Positions 16,189-25,189 are shown, counted from the stretch's first letter. The stretch is 64,000 nt of DNA from Paenibacillus solani (GCF_001277345.1 NZ_LIUT01000001.1:92863-156862), one strand, 5' to 3'. Made by a program: numbers and translations. The notes: generated from the letters alone by a model not told the origin.

Positions 16189-16644
16189 ATGGTGAACAAA
16201 TTAACAATTACCCTAATTTCTATACTCATGGTTCTATTATTTGCAGCCTGCGGATCGCAAGATTCTGAGATAAACAAAGAAGTGATAGAGACTAGTAAAG
16301 CAAGCGACAACGAGGAAGTAAAAAAGATATATAGTAAGGACCAAATCGAAGATCTGAAAAGAAATTCGATTCAAAATTTCATTAAGGAAAATCCGAATTA
16401 CCAAAAAGAAGATATAGAAAGTAAATGGGTAGTAGTCTTGGGTTCTGAACTTAATAATAAGAAGAGCCTGCTTCTTACAGTAAAAGATCAGGAGAGTAAT
16501 GATCTTTTGGTTCTGGGTAATGGAATTGAAGATTTGTCAAAAATAGAAATTGGACAAAGCCTTATTATAGTAACCACAAAACTATGGAAACAGTCAAACC
16601 CGCCAAGAAATGATGTTTTGGAAATTATACACTTATCGTTTTGA
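16189..16644 (+). CDS. Lipoprotein of unknown function
   Basis: 151 residues with a lipoprotein signal peptide and lipobox (LLFAACGS; lipidated Cys at about residue 21). The mature part is charged and Asn/Lys-rich, then forms a short beta-rich domain (WVVVLGSELNNKKSLLLTVK, IGQSLIIVTTKLW) that could be an OB-like or small barrel fold. A strong AGGAGGG site precedes ATG 16189. No family was recognised. It faces the WYL regulator gene, with both ending near 16650-16700. Confidence 0.68.
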   Translation: MVNKLTITLISILMVLLFAACGSQDSEINKEVIETSKASDNEEVKKIYSKDQIEDLKRNSIQNFIKENPNYQKEDIESKWVVVLGSELNNKKSLLLTVKDQESNDLLVLGNGIEDLSKIEIGQSLIIVTTKLWKQSNPPRNDVLEIIHLSF

Positions 16645-16698
16645 GTCACATATCTTGTGAACTTGCACATCACAATAAGACCCCAAACATGGCGGTTT

Positions 16699-17637
16699 TT
16701 ATAGCTTTCGATAGTGATTTGAAAGATTCTCTATTCGATCTTGGATCATTTGTTTTAATGATTCAGGTTCCACTGACATAACATAATGACCATATCTCAT
16801 AAAATAGTCGGCTATAAATTCTGCTTCTCCTGGATTATAGAACCCCTTAATAACAGTCTTATCGCCACTTTCCATTCTCATCGAAGGATAATGTTCTTTA
16901 TAAAAAATATCCTTTGCCTGTTCTAAAATCTCGACTTCAAAGTCAATACTAATCTCAGAACGGTACATTTCTAATGAGCGACTCACGAGTTCATCTAAGG
17001 AAAAGTGAGAACCGATATTCTCTTCTTTCATAAAGATTATTCTGTCGCATCTGAAAACTCTATGTTTATTGGAATTTAACTCTATTCCAGTTGCATACCA
17101 TTGACCAAACTTGGCGGAAATTTTGAAAAATTGAACATGGTAACTTTTTTCCTGATTATTTTTTGCGTATTGAATCCTACAGGTGCTCTCATTGAGAATG
17201 CTTTTTAGAATTTGATCTAAAAAACGACTCACATGATGATGCTGATACATTTCAAATTGCAGGACTCTTCTCATGTTGTGAATTTGCTTGATTTGTTCTT
17301 TAGAAAGACAGTTTTCAAATTTCTCATTTAGTTGATTGACACTTAGATGAAATGGCGTGGATTGATAAGCTTCTAACGTCAACATGGCAAAATACAGAGC
17401 GAATACTTCATCCATCGTAAAAATAATAGGAGATAATAATCTGTTTTTTAAAATGCCATATCGTCCATGTCTGCCTTGTTCCGAAAAAATGGGCATACCC
17501 AATTGCTCTAATGAGTTAATATCGCGCAAGGCTGTGCTTTTTGAAATATGGTATTGATTCATTAAGTCACTTAAATTAAAGAACTCCCGGCCATTTAAAT
17601 ATCTGATCATGTCATTTAATCTTTCTGATTTCTTCAC
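16699..17637 (-). CDS. HTH + WYL-domain transcriptional regulator (YafY type)
   Basis: 312 residues: an N-terminal winged helix-turn-helix (about residues 4-60, with LSDLMNQYHISKSTALRDIN) and a C-terminal WYL domain (about 140-230, including WYATGIELNSNKHRVFRCDR) with a WCX-like tail. WYL domains bind ligands such as nucleotides or ssDNA in various systems. The gene diverges from a VOC-family gene whose ATG is about 110 bases away, so that gene is a likely target. This is a common pairing (YafY regulator with glyoxalase/bleomycin-resistance fold protein). Autoregulation is plausible, but no clear operator was identified. Confidence 0.85.
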   Translation of the reverse strand: MKKSERLNDMIRYLNGREFFNLSDLMNQYHISKSTALRDINSLEQLGMPIFSEQGRHGRYGILKNRLLSPIIFTMDEVFALYFAMLTLEAYQSTPFHLSVNQLNEKFENCLSKEQIKQIHNMRRVLQFEMYQHHHVSRFLDQILKSILNESTCRIQYAKNNQEKSYHVQFFKISAKFGQWYATGIELNSNKHRVFRCDRIIFMKEENIGSHFSLDELVSRSLEMYRSEISIDFEVEILEQAKDIFYKEHYPSMRMESGDKTVIKGFYNPGEAEFIADYFMRYGHYVMSVEPESLKQMIQDRIENLSNHYRKL

Positions 17638-17746
17638 CGTAAATCCCCTTATAATGGTGTCAAAAGTTGCTACCTTTATATTCTATAATAAGCTTAAGGT
17701 ATACATCAAATTGCCTAACGTTATGATCCAAAAGGAGACTGGTGCT

Positions 17747-18196
17747 ATGAGTGCAACGCTAGAAGTAGCTATTTTCTTGTCCATGAACGGAAAAGCCAAG
17801 GAAGCGATCGATTTTTATAAAAAACATTTTAACGCAGAGGAATTATTGCTTGTAACCTATGAAGATATGGCAAAACGCGACAGCTCGGTGCAGCTTACGG
17901 ATGAAAACAAACAATATATTACTCACTCCGTCTTGTCCATCGGAAAAACAAAAGTTATGCTGGCCGAAAATCCAATGGATGCCGCAGAAAAATATGTAGT
18001 CGGCAACAACACCTCATTGTGTATTCAAAGTGCAGACTTAGAAGAAATTGAACATTTTTACAAGAGCTTGACTACAGACGATAGAGTGCGAATCATTGTT
18101 CCATTATCCAGCAATGTGTTTAGCAAAGCATACGGCATTATTGAAGACCCGTTCGGCATCCATATTCAATTGATGTACGATGATAGACTAAAATAA
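17747..18196 (+). CDS. VOC-family (PhnB-like) protein
   Basis: 149 residues from ATG 17747, chosen because AAAGGAG lies at 17731-17737. An earlier in-frame start at 17609 would overlap the divergent regulator. The sequence has the PhnB/glyoxalase pattern: FLSMNGKAKEAIDFYKKHF, a central AENPMDAAEK, and the closing IEDPFGIHIQLMYDD. PhnB-like proteins are metal-binding VOC-fold proteins, mostly uncharacterised. Control by the divergent WYL regulator is likely; a TATAAT at 17684-17689 is the probable -10, without a good -35, which would fit activation. Confidence 0.82.
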   Translation: MSATLEVAIFLSMNGKAKEAIDFYKKHFNAEELLLVTYEDMAKRDSSVQLTDENKQYITHSVLSIGKTKVMLAENPMDAAEKYVVGNNTSLCIQSADLEEIEHFYKSLTTDDRVRIIVPLSSNVFSKAYGIIEDPFGIHIQLMYDDRLK

Positions 18197-18350
18197 AACA
18201 TGCGTGTTTATTGTCACTTTCGACTCAACACATGTGGGAGAGTGGCGCTATTGGTTTGGTCTGATTTCCCCTCTCTACACCGCTGATGTAGCGTGCGTAT
18301 CGCTTTAATTGTCTTATGATTGAGGAACGCTCGTTCAAGGAAAAAAACCT

Positions 18351-18378
18351 TTTACAATCATTGCCAGTGCGTTATAAT
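18351..18378 (+). promoter_or_regulatory. Promoter upstream of the 59-residue secreted peptide
   Basis: TTTACA (18351-18356), a 16-base spacer, then TATAAT (18373-18378). Transcription would start near 18385, giving a leader of about 127 bases before ATG 18512. No other gene is seen between 18197 and 18511. A second short scar resembling a methyltransferase 3' end (STHVE-like, frameshifted) lies at about 18222-18257. Confidence 0.6.
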
Positions 18379-18511
18379 ATCACCAAATAGACTACTCAAC
18401 AAAAAAAATTAAAAGAAGCCTACTAGAGGGATATATAACATATTAATTAGTGAAATCTAAGTAATTGATTAACAACCGCTTATCACAAAAATAAATATTG
18501 GAGGTAAGGTC

Positions 18512-18691
18512 ATGGTCAATTGCTACAGAAAGAAGATTTTCACAGCCCTCAGCGCAGCTTTAGTTGTCTCTATGCTGGCTACAGGCGTGATAGTTGCTGC
18601 TCAAGGTAAAACAACGTTAGAGATAGCGAAGGACGCAGGGGCTAAAAAGGTTGAAGTTATTAAAGGAAAAGCGAGACCTTCCTATGGATGA
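18512..18691 (+). CDS. Short secreted protein, 59 residues
   Basis: ATG 18512 follows a strong GGAGGT site and encodes a signal peptide (basic CYRKK, hydrophobic core ALSAALVVSMLATGVIVAA). A short mature part follows, with KTTLEIAKDAGAKKVEVIKG and then RPSYG. It stops at 18691, directly before a fragment homologous to another gene in the window (18694-18794), so the C-terminus may have been truncated by a deletion that joined the two. It has its own promoter. Function is unknown. Confidence 0.5.
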   Translation: MVNCYRKKIFTALSAALVVSMLATGVIVAAQGKTTLEIAKDAGAKKVEVIKGKARPSYG

Positions 18692-18693
18692 AG

Positions 18694-18794
18694 TGCTTTG
18701 GTGGACAGACGCGTTGGCAAAAAGCGAATCTTAAATATGAGCGAGAAAATGAAGTTATAGCATACCATTGTTCAGTATTTTTATGAACTACGGC
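18694..18794 (+). pseudogene. 3'-end fragment of a paralogue of the 48563-49129 gene
   Basis: About 100 bases starting GCTTTGGTGGACAGACG and ending TTTTTATGAACTACGGC align closely with 49019-49120 of the intact gene, with a broken frame (in-frame TAG where the gene has AAA). Only the C-terminal 33 codons are represented. Confidence 0.75.
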
Positions 18795-18823
18795 TCAGGA
18801 TGCTATGAAATTACTGGATTTTT

Positions 18824-18860
18824 AAAAAAAGAATGCCCCGGCGAGGGGCATTCTTTTTTT
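18824..18860. terminator. Strong bidirectional terminator next to hcp
   Basis: A 16-bp stem (18824-18839 with 18845-18860), a 5-base loop, and T/A runs on both sides. It serves the minus-strand hcp gene, whose stop codon abuts it, and any leftward transcript. Confidence 0.9.
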
Positions 18861-20545
18861 TAGGCACCAAGGAACATTTTCATGTCATCTTCCACATTGG
18901 TAATGCCGCCGATCCCGAAGTTTTCCACGAGGACTTTGGCAACGTTAGGCGACAGGAATGCAGGGAGCGTAGGGCCAAGATGAATATTTTTGACGCCAAG
19001 ATAGAGTAGGGCAAGCAGTACGATCACCGCTTTTTGCTCATACCAGGCAATGTTATAGGAAATCGGCAGATCATTAATATCCTTAAGGCCGAATACTTCC
19101 TTCAGCTTCAATGCAATGACGACCAGGGAGTAAGAATCATTGCATTGACCAGCGTCCAGAACCCGTGGAATACCACCGATTTCGCCTAGATCCAGTTTAT
19201 TGTATTTGTATTTGGCACAGCCTGCAGTCAGGATGACCGTATCCCTCGGAAGTTCAGCCGCAAAATCGGTGTAGTAGTTGCGGGATTTCATCCGTCCATC
19301 ACAGCCGGCCATGACGAAGAAGCGGCGGATCGCGCCGGATTTCACGGCATCGACGACTTGATCGGCCACGTTCATCACAGCAGCATGAGCAAAGCCGCCA
19401 ATGATCTCACCCGTTTCAAGTTCCGTTGGAGCTGGGCATTCTTTCGCTTGCTCGATCAGTGCTGAGAAGTCTTTGGGAGCACCGTCTTTTCCTTCTGGAA
19501 TATGGCGGACACCCGGAAAGCCGGTGTTGCCTGTTGTATAAATACGGTCCTTATAACTGTCTTTCGGCGGAACGATACAATTGGTCGTCATCAGAATCGG
19601 TCCGTTAAAGGATGCAAATTCGCTATTCTGCTTCCACCAGGCATTTCCGTAATTGCCTACAAAATGCTCATATTTCTTGAATGCCGGATAATAGTGAGCA
19701 GGCAGCATTTCACTGTGCGTGTACACGTCCACGCCGGTTCCTTCCGTCTGCTTCAGCAGCTCCTCCAAATCCTTCAGATCATGGCCGCTGATAAGAATGC
19801 CGGGCCGGTTTCTAACCCCGATATTTACCTTCGTAATTTCCGGATTTCCGTAAACCGAGGTGTTCGCTTCATCAAGCATCGCCATGGCGTTTACGCCGTA
19901 TTTACCGGTTTCCATCGTCAAAGCGACCAGATCCTGCACTTCAAGGCTGTCATCAAATGTGGCGGCAAGTGCACGGCGCATAAAACGGTTTAATTCATTA
20001 TCATCCTTCTCCAGATGAAGCGCGTGGTACGTATAAGCAGCCATCCCCTTCAAGCCGTAAGTAATCAATTCGCGCAGCGAGCGAATATCTTCGTTACGGG
20101 TCGAGAGGACACCAACCGTACGTGCTTTTTCATCAAAAGCAGCTTCGTTATCCGCTTCCCAGAAGGCAGCATCAGGGAGATTGGCGGTTCCCTCCGGATA
20201 TTGTTCGTTATAATAGGCGCGCACCTCGTCGCGGAGCTCTATCGCTTCCCGGATTTTACCCACAAAAACCTCGCGGTCAAAGTTGGCGTTTGTAATCGTT
20301 GCAAACAAGGAGTCCATAATAAACAGCGATACGCGCTGTTCAAGCACCTCCGGCAGCTGGACATCCAGACTGAGAAAAGAGATACCTTTCAGCAGATAAA
20401 TCAGCAAATCCTGCAGGTTTGCCACGTCATGCGGTTTGCCGCATACTCCGACAATGGTACAACCTGTTCCTTTGGATGCTTCCTGGCATTGAAAACAGAA
20501 CATGGACGGCTGATGCTTTAAGGTCTCTTGGGCGTTGTTATTCAT
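18860..20545 (-). CDS. hcp: Hydroxylamine reductase / hybrid cluster protein
   Basis: 561 residues from the ATG at 20545, which has a GGAGGA site; an in-frame upstream ATG would add 39 unlikely residues. The N-terminal cysteines (CFQCQ, then C and C in GCTIVGVC) bind the [4Fe-4S] cluster. C-terminal motifs with His, Glu and Cys ligands of the hybrid 4Fe-2S-2O cluster are present ([44 protein letters not shown]). Hcp acts under anaerobic nitrosative stress and has been shown to reduce NO and/or hydroxylamine. A predicted Fnr site is centred at -41.5 of its promoter, and a ferredoxin-reducing oxidoreductase operon diverges from it, perhaps supplying electrons. Confidence 0.95.
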   Translation of the reverse strand: MNNNAQETLKHQPSMFCFQCQEASKGTGCTIVGVCGKPHDVANLQDLLIYLLKGISFLSLDVQLPEVLEQRVSLFIMDSLFATITNANFDREVFVGKIREAIELRDEVRAYYNEQYPEGTANLPDAAFWEADNEAAFDEKARTVGVLSTRNEDIRSLRELITYGLKGMAAYTYHALHLEKDDNELNRFMRRALAATFDDSLEVQDLVALTMETGKYGVNAMAMLDEANTSVYGNPEITKVNIGVRNRPGILISGHDLKDLEELLKQTEGTGVDVYTHSEMLPAHYYPAFKKYEHFVGNYGNAWWKQNSEFASFNGPILMTTNCIVPPKDSYKDRIYTTGNTGFPGVRHIPEGKDGAPKDFSALIEQAKECPAPTELETGEIIGGFAHAAVMNVADQVVDAVKSGAIRRFFVMAGCDGRMKSRNYYTDFAAELPRDTVILTAGCAKYKYNKLDLGEIGGIPRVLDAGQCNDSYSLVVIALKLKEVFGLKDINDLPISYNIAWYEQKAVIVLLALLYLGVKNIHLGPTLPAFLSPNVAKVLVENFGIGGITNVEDDMKMFLGA

Positions 20546-20620
20546 TATTTCTCCTCCAATTTCGTGATTTTTTGTCGTAAGGTCTGTATGAGATTGCCTC
20601 GCAATTGGACTGTTGAAGAC

Positions 20621-20666
20621 AGTATACTCCGGTGTTACAGCCGGAATAGTGATTGGAATCACTATT
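20621..20666 (-). promoter_or_regulatory. hcp: Fnr-type site and promoter for hcp
   Basis: On the minus strand, TATACT (plus 20621-20626) is the -10, giving a start near 20614. A perfect inverted repeat (AATAGTGATT-gg-AATCACTATT, 20645-20666) contains AGTGA-N6-TCACT. Its centre, 20655.5, is exactly 41.5 bases upstream of that start, the class II position for Fnr/Crp activators. No -35 box is needed in such promoters. Confidence 0.82.
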
Positions 20667-20675
20667 TTTGACAGC

Positions 20676-20718
20676 TGTGAGACTAATCACAAACCCGTCT
20701 CGTTTCTTCTTTTAAACT
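20676..20718 (+). promoter_or_regulatory. Consensus Fnr site and promoter for the oxidoreductase operon
   Basis: TGTGA-gactaa-TCACA (20676-20691) is a perfect Bacillus-type Fnr consensus. TAAACT (20713-20718) is the likely -10, giving a start near 20725. The site centre, 20683.5, is again exactly -41.5. It drives the gene at 20754. Confidence 0.82.
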
Positions 20719-20753
20719 GAGATTATTGAACCAAGAAGAAATGAGGAGAGAAC

Positions 20754-21776
20754 ATGTCGATTTTACCCCAAAAGAATGAACTGGGATTTTTCGAGATCCG
20801 TCTCGAATCCATCGGCGGGCTTGGTGCCAATTTGGCCGGAAAAATGCTGGCCGAAGCCGGGGTCACCGGCTCGGGACTTAACGGTTCGAATTTTTCCAGT
20901 TATGGTTCGGAGAAAAAAGGGTCGCCGGTGAAGAGTTTCGTAAGGTTCTGCGATCCCGAGGTGGAAATCCGCGATCACAGTCCCATTGAGCAGCCGCATG
21001 TCGTTGGCGTATTTCATGAAGCATTGTACAAGACAATAGATGTCATAAGCGGATTACAGCCTAATGGAACGGCGCTTGTTAATACAGCGCGAGACCTTTC
21101 AGAAGTGGCAGCAGATCTGAGCATGACACAGGGAACGCTGGCTGTAGTTGATGCGCTGAAAATTTCCGTTGAGGAAAAAACCAAAGTGAATACGGCGATG
21201 CTTGGTGCTTTGTTCCGGATTTGCAGCTTCCTAAACCCGGACGACATGCGGCAGGTAATTCGCACAACGTTTGAGAAAAAGCTGCCCCACCTCGTGGAAG
21301 CGAATTTGCGGACTTTTGACAGAGGATATAACGAAGTTCAGTTCCTTTCCTTAGGAAATGGTTCAGAGCTTATAGACAAGATTGCTTTCGCAAGACCGCA
21401 GCCGATTCTTGGATATGAAACGCAGGAGCTGGGCGGGATTCTGAACGTTACGGCAAACAGTGTCCTGAAGGATCTTAGCGGCTCCCGTCAAGGATATTTG
21501 CCAGAGTACAAGATAGAGGACTGTATTAACTGTGCCGCCTGCGATACGGTATGCCCGGATTTCTGCATCGTGTGGGAGAAGAAACCGGATAAGCGCGGCA
21601 ACATGCAGATGTTTATGAAAGGTATCGATTATCAGTATTGCAAAGGCTGCCTGAAGTGTATCGAAGCTTGCCCGACCACCGCTTTGGCTGCCATGTTAGA
21701 AGAGCCGCATTATGCGGAGCAGCACCGTGTGCCACAACCATTTCCCTATTTAACTGCGGAGGGAGTCAGATCATGA
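20754..21776 (+). CDS. 2-oxoacid:ferredoxin oxidoreductase, fused gamma and delta (ferredoxin) subunits
   Basis: 340 residues. The N-terminal part (about 12-190) is the gamma-subunit fold, starting with ESIGGLGANLAGKMLAEA, and the C-terminal part (about 250-315) is a two-cluster ferredoxin domain. Its cysteines are C257, C260, C263, C267 and C296, C299, C302, C306, giving two [4Fe-4S] clusters. Such enzymes oxidise pyruvate or another 2-oxoacid to acyl-CoA and reduce ferredoxin. The next gene overlaps its stop (ATGA) and encodes the alpha and beta parts, so together they form the enzyme. Anaerobic expression through Fnr is predicted. The substrate cannot be read from sequence. Confidence 0.88.
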   Translation: MSILPQKNELGFFEIRLESIGGLGANLAGKMLAEAGVTGSGLNGSNFSSYGSEKKGSPVKSFVRFCDPEVEIRDHSPIEQPHVVGVFHEALYKTIDVISGLQPNGTALVNTARDLSEVAADLSMTQGTLAVVDALKISVEEKTKVNTAMLGALFRICSFLNPDDMRQVIRTTFEKKLPHLVEANLRTFDRGYNEVQFLSLGNGSELIDKIAFARPQPILGYETQELGGILNVTANSVLKDLSGSRQGYLPEYKIEDCINCAACDTVCPDFCIVWEKKPDKRGNMQMFMKGIDYQYCKGCLKCIEACPTTALAAMLEEPHYAEQHRVPQPFPYLTAEGVRS

Positions 21777-24070
21777 GTATGCAAATTCAAGAAACAACAG
21801 AGAAAAAGGTGACGGCCGCCCAAACGGCAGTCTTCGAATCGGGCAACGAAATGGCTGCCATGGCAGCTACCCAGATTAACTATCACATTATGGGTTATTT
21901 TCCGATTACACCGTCTACGGAAATCGCCCAATATCTTGACATGATGCGTACGCGCGGCGAACACGACATCAAGCTGATTCCAGCTGACGGCGAACATGGA
22001 TCGGCGGGGATCTGCTACGGTGCAGCCGCAGCCGGAGCACGGGTATTCAACGCTACCAGCGCGAACGGTTTCCTGTATATGATCGAACAGCTTCCTGTGC
22101 AGGCGGGCACACGTTTCCCGATGGTCATGAACCTGGTGACGCGTGCAGTCAGCGGACCGCTGGATATTCGCGGTGACCATTCGGATCTTTACTACGGTCT
22201 GAATACCGGCTGGGTGATTTTGACCGCTCGTTCACCGCAGGCAGTTTATGACATGAATATCATGGCACTGCGCATCGCTGAACATGAAGACGTACGCTTG
22301 CCGGTCATTGTAGCTTATGACGGATTTTTCACGTCGCACCAGAAACGCCGGGTGCAAATATTTACGAACCGGGAAACCGTTCAGGGGTTTGTAGGGGAAC
22401 AGGTACCTGAATATCCACATGTGCTGGACGATAACAACCCGATCGTTGTTGGGGCTTATATGAACGGCGACGATTTGATGAACAACCACTTCCAGCAGTC
22501 AAACGCCATGTACCGTGCGGGCGAGGTATTCAAGGAAGTGGCAGAGGAATACGCGGCTTTGTCCGGAAGATCCTATTCACCGCTTGATCTGTACCGTATG
22601 GAAGACGCGGAGGTGGCTTTATTCCTGCTCAATTCGGCGGCGGAATCCTCCAAAGACGTCGTGGACCGGCTGCGGGCGCAAGGAATTAAAGCGGGCGTAA
22701 TTAGTCCGAATATTATCCGGCCTTTCCCAGCGAAGGAAATTCGTGAGGCGTTGACAGGTGTCAAAGCGCTGCTAGTTGGCGAACGCGCCGATTCTTACGG
22801 TGCACATGGGGCCAATCTGACCCATGAGGTCAAAGCGGCCCTGCAGGAAATCCGTGGTCCGCAGCCTATCGTGCTGTCCCGCATATTTGGCCTTGGCGGG
22901 AAAGATTATTACGCAGATGACGCGGAAGCCTTTTTTGCCTTGACGATCGAGGCAATGGAGCTCGGTTATGCTAAAGTGCCGTTTGATTATTACGGCCAAA
23001 CGCCGGGAGATGAGGAGCAAAGACTGCAGCTGGTCATTGCCCCGATGAATGGGGATAGCTTTAAATCCGGCCTGATCACTGTAAAGGTGGATGAGGAGAC
23101 AAATAAGCTTTCAGTTAAAGTGCCGCCGATGAGGGCGCTTGCCGCGAAACCGAAACGGTTTGCTTCCGGTCATGGAGCTTGCCCGGGTTGCGGTATTTTC
23201 CCAGCGCTGGAGCTCTTTTTTAAAGGGATCGAAGGCAATGTCGTCACTTTATTCCATACAGGCTGCGCTTATATCACAACAACGGGTTATCCGTATAACT
23301 CGCATAAGCAGAGCTTCATTCATAACTTGTTCCAGAACGGACCGGCTACTTTATCCGGCACGGTAGAAGCGTTCCTTGAGAAGAAACGCCGTGGGGAAAT
23401 CGAAGTTCCAGAGGATTTCACTTTTGTGATGGTGACCGGCGACGGCGGCATGGACATCGGGATGGGTTCGGCCATCGGGACGGCGCTGCGGGGCCATAAC
23501 CTGATCATTCTGGAATATGATAATGAAGGCTATATGAACACCGGTGCACAGCTTTCGTATTCCACACCATTAGGGCATATGACCAGTACGTCCGGTGTCG
23601 GCAAACAGCAGCAGGGCAAAGCGTTCCATCACAAAGATACGGTGCAAATGATGGCGGCGGCGCATATTCCGTATGTATTTACGGGGACAGAAGCATTCCC
23701 GCAGGATCTGGTGAAAAAGGCGGCAAAAGCGCAGTGGTACGCTCAGAATGTAGGTACTGTCTACGGCAAGCTGCTGATCACATGCCCGCTGAACTGGAAA
23801 TCGAGCGACAAGGATGGGGAGAACATCGTTCGCGCAGCTGTGAATTCAAACTTCTTCCCGCTGTATGAAGTGGAGCAGGGACAGACGAACATTACGTTCG
23901 ATCCGGATGCGAAGAAGAAACGGATACCGCTCAGCGATTGGTTGAAATATATGGGCAAATCAAGACATCTGCTCAAGGAAGAAAACAAAGAAATGCTTGG
24001 TGAATTTGAAAAAGAAGTGGAACGGCGCTGGTCGATTCTAAAAGCGAAACACGAGAACCCGCTGCTTTAA
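21773..24070 (+). CDS. 2-oxoacid:ferredoxin oxidoreductase, fused alpha and beta subunits
   Basis: 765 residues from ATG 21773, which overlaps the preceding stop codon. The N-terminal half is the alpha (pyrimidine-binding, POR_N) domain with GYFPITPSTEIAQYLD, and DGEHGSAGICYGAAAAGAR carrying the conserved acidic residue, followed by a domain II region (about 260-400). The C-terminal half is the TPP-binding beta part: CPGCGIFPALELFFKG, GDGGMDIGMGSAIG (diphosphate/Mg site) and the NEGYMNTGAQ segment. Fusion of alpha to beta, with gamma and delta fused in the other gene, gives a compact two-gene enzyme. The predicted reaction is CoA-dependent oxidative decarboxylation with ferredoxin as acceptor. 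Confidence 0.9.
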   Translation: MSMQIQETTEKKVTAAQTAVFESGNEMAAMAATQINYHIMGYFPITPSTEIAQYLDMMRTRGEHDIKLIPADGEHGSAGICYGAAAAGARVFNATSANGFLYMIEQLPVQAGTRFPMVMNLVTRAVSGPLDIRGDHSDLYYGLNTGWVILTARSPQAVYDMNIMALRIAEHEDVRLPVIVAYDGFFTSHQKRRVQIFTNRETVQGFVGEQVPEYPHVLDDNNPIVVGAYMNGDDLMNNHFQQSNAMYRAGEVFKEVAEEYAALSGRSYSPLDLYRMEDAEVALFLLNSAAESSKDVVDRLRAQGIKAGVISPNIIRPFPAKEIREALTGVKALLVGERADSYGAHGANLTHEVKAALQEIRGPQPIVLSRIFGLGGKDYYADDAEAFFALTIEAMELGYAKVPFDYYGQTPGDEEQRLQLVIAPMNGDSFKSGLITVKVDEETNKLSVKVPPMRALAAKPKRFASGHGACPGCGIFPALELFFKGIEGNVVTLFHTGCAYITTTGYPYNSHKQSFIHNLFQNGPATLSGTVEAFLEKKRRGEIEVPEDFTFVMVTGDGGMDIGMGSAIGTALRGHNLIILEYDNEGYMNTGAQLSYSTPLGHMTSTSGVGKQQQGKAFHHKDTVQMMAAAHIPYVFTGTEAFPQDLVKKAAKAQWYAQNVGTVYGKLLITCPLNWKSSDKDGENIVRAAVNSNFFPLYEVEQGQTNITFDPDAKKKRIPLSDWLKYMGKSRHLLKEENKEMLGEFEKEVERRWSILKAKHENPLL

Positions 24071-24093
24071 ATATTCATGGCCAGTCGTAATAT

Positions 24094-24130
24094 AAAAAGT
24101 GCCTGCTCAAAGGATGAGCAGGCACTTTTT
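24094..24130. terminator. Strong terminator between convergent units
   Basis: A perfect 16-bp stem (24094-24109 with 24115-24130) flanked by A and T runs. It serves both the oxidoreductase operon and the convergent LacI gene. Confidence 0.92.
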
Positions 24131-24163
24131 GTGGTTGCAATAGATTAGGTTTTCTCTTTTCTA

Positions 24164-25189
24164 TTAAGAGGAGTAAACGCCATAGCTGCCATTCTGGTTG
24201 CCGCAAGAATTACGGACTACAAGTTCAGGTTCTACAACAAAGGAACTTGTACTAGCTTGATTATTGATAAGGTCATAGAGCATGAGGGCAGAGAGAACGC
24301 CCAGTTTCTCTTTATTTTGTCTCATTGTTGTTAGTGTAGGTTTTGTATATTTGCAGGCCTCGATATCATCACAACCAATAATTGCGATATCCTCTGGTAC
24401 TTTTAAATTATGTTCTTCGATAGCTCTCATCGCGCCAATGGCGATTAGATCGGAAGCAGCAAAGATCGCACGAGGTAGCTTCTCAGCTTGCAGAATTTTC
24501 TTCATCGCATGATAACCGCTTTGCTCGAAGAAGTCTGTCCCGTTAACAAACCATTCAGGATGGATTGTTAACCCTAAAGCATCCATAGCATCACGGTAAC
24601 CCGATTCTCGAATATTCGAAATGTTCGATGAAGTTGAACTACCGATATATCCTAAATCCCGATATCCCATCAAGTAGAAATGTTCAACGACTTTAGAAGT
24701 CAGTTTGTAGTTGTCAGACATGATATATCCTGAATTCTTACCTGTGAGCTTGATATCTACGCCAAGACAAGGGATATCACTCTGGTCTAGAGCGTCTATA
24801 GAAGGTTCAATTTCTTGACCGGAGATAATGACACAACCAGCCACCTGGTACGATAGACAGCGCAATAGATAGTCATTTTCTTCGCCATCAGTCTTTGTAT
24901 TTGTTAAGAACAGCAAGTCATAACCGAGAGATCCAATCTGCTTCTTAAATGAATTTAATACTGCATTAAAGAAAGGGTGAGTAAAATCAACATTTTGCTT
25001 ACCCGCAAAGATAACAACGATTAAGTTAGATTTTTTTAACGAAGGCGCGGGTGTGTAACCTGTCTTGCGCATGATCTCAAGAACCCGATTTCTTGTTTCT
25101 TCAGAAACGTCACTATAATTATTGATAATTTTTGAGACAGTGGATAATGAGACACCAGCCATCTTAGCGATAGTTTTATTATTCACCAT
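24164..25189 (-). CDS. LacI-family transcriptional regulator
   Basis: 341 residues: an N-terminal LacI helix-turn-helix with hinge (TIAKMAGVSLSTVSKIINNY at residues 5-24, then DVSEETRNRVLEIMRKTGYTP) and a periplasmic-binding-protein-like ligand domain (about 55-335; AIFAASDLIAIGAMRAIEEH is typical). It diverges from the sugar import and phosphorylase operon. The 330-base gap contains at least four CGAAA...TTTCG dyads that are candidate operators. It probably represses the operon until a sugar inducer binds. Confidence 0.9.
   Translation of the reverse strand: MVNNKTIAKMAGVSLSTVSKIINNYSDVSEETRNRVLEIMRKTGYTPAPSLKKSNLIVVIFAGKQNVDFTHPFFNAVLNSFKKQIGSLGYDLLFLTNTKTDGEENDYLLRCLSYQVAGCVIISGQEIEPSIDALDQSDIPCLGVDIKLTGKNSGYIMSDNYKLTSKVVEHFYLMGYRDLGYIGSSTSSNISNIRESGYRDAMDALGLTIHPEWFVNGTDFFEQSGYHAMKKILQAEKLPRAIFAASDLIAIGAMRAIEEHNLKVPEDIAIIGCDDIEACKYTKPTLTTMRQNKEKLGVLSALMLYDLINNQASTSSFVVEPELVVRNSCGNQNGSYGVYSS

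Noticed and set aside
18222..18300. Possible riboswitch (GGGAGAGTGG and CCCTCTC elements)
   Set aside because: The elements did not assemble into a glycine, TPP or purine riboswitch core, and a methyltransferase-tail explanation fits part of it.
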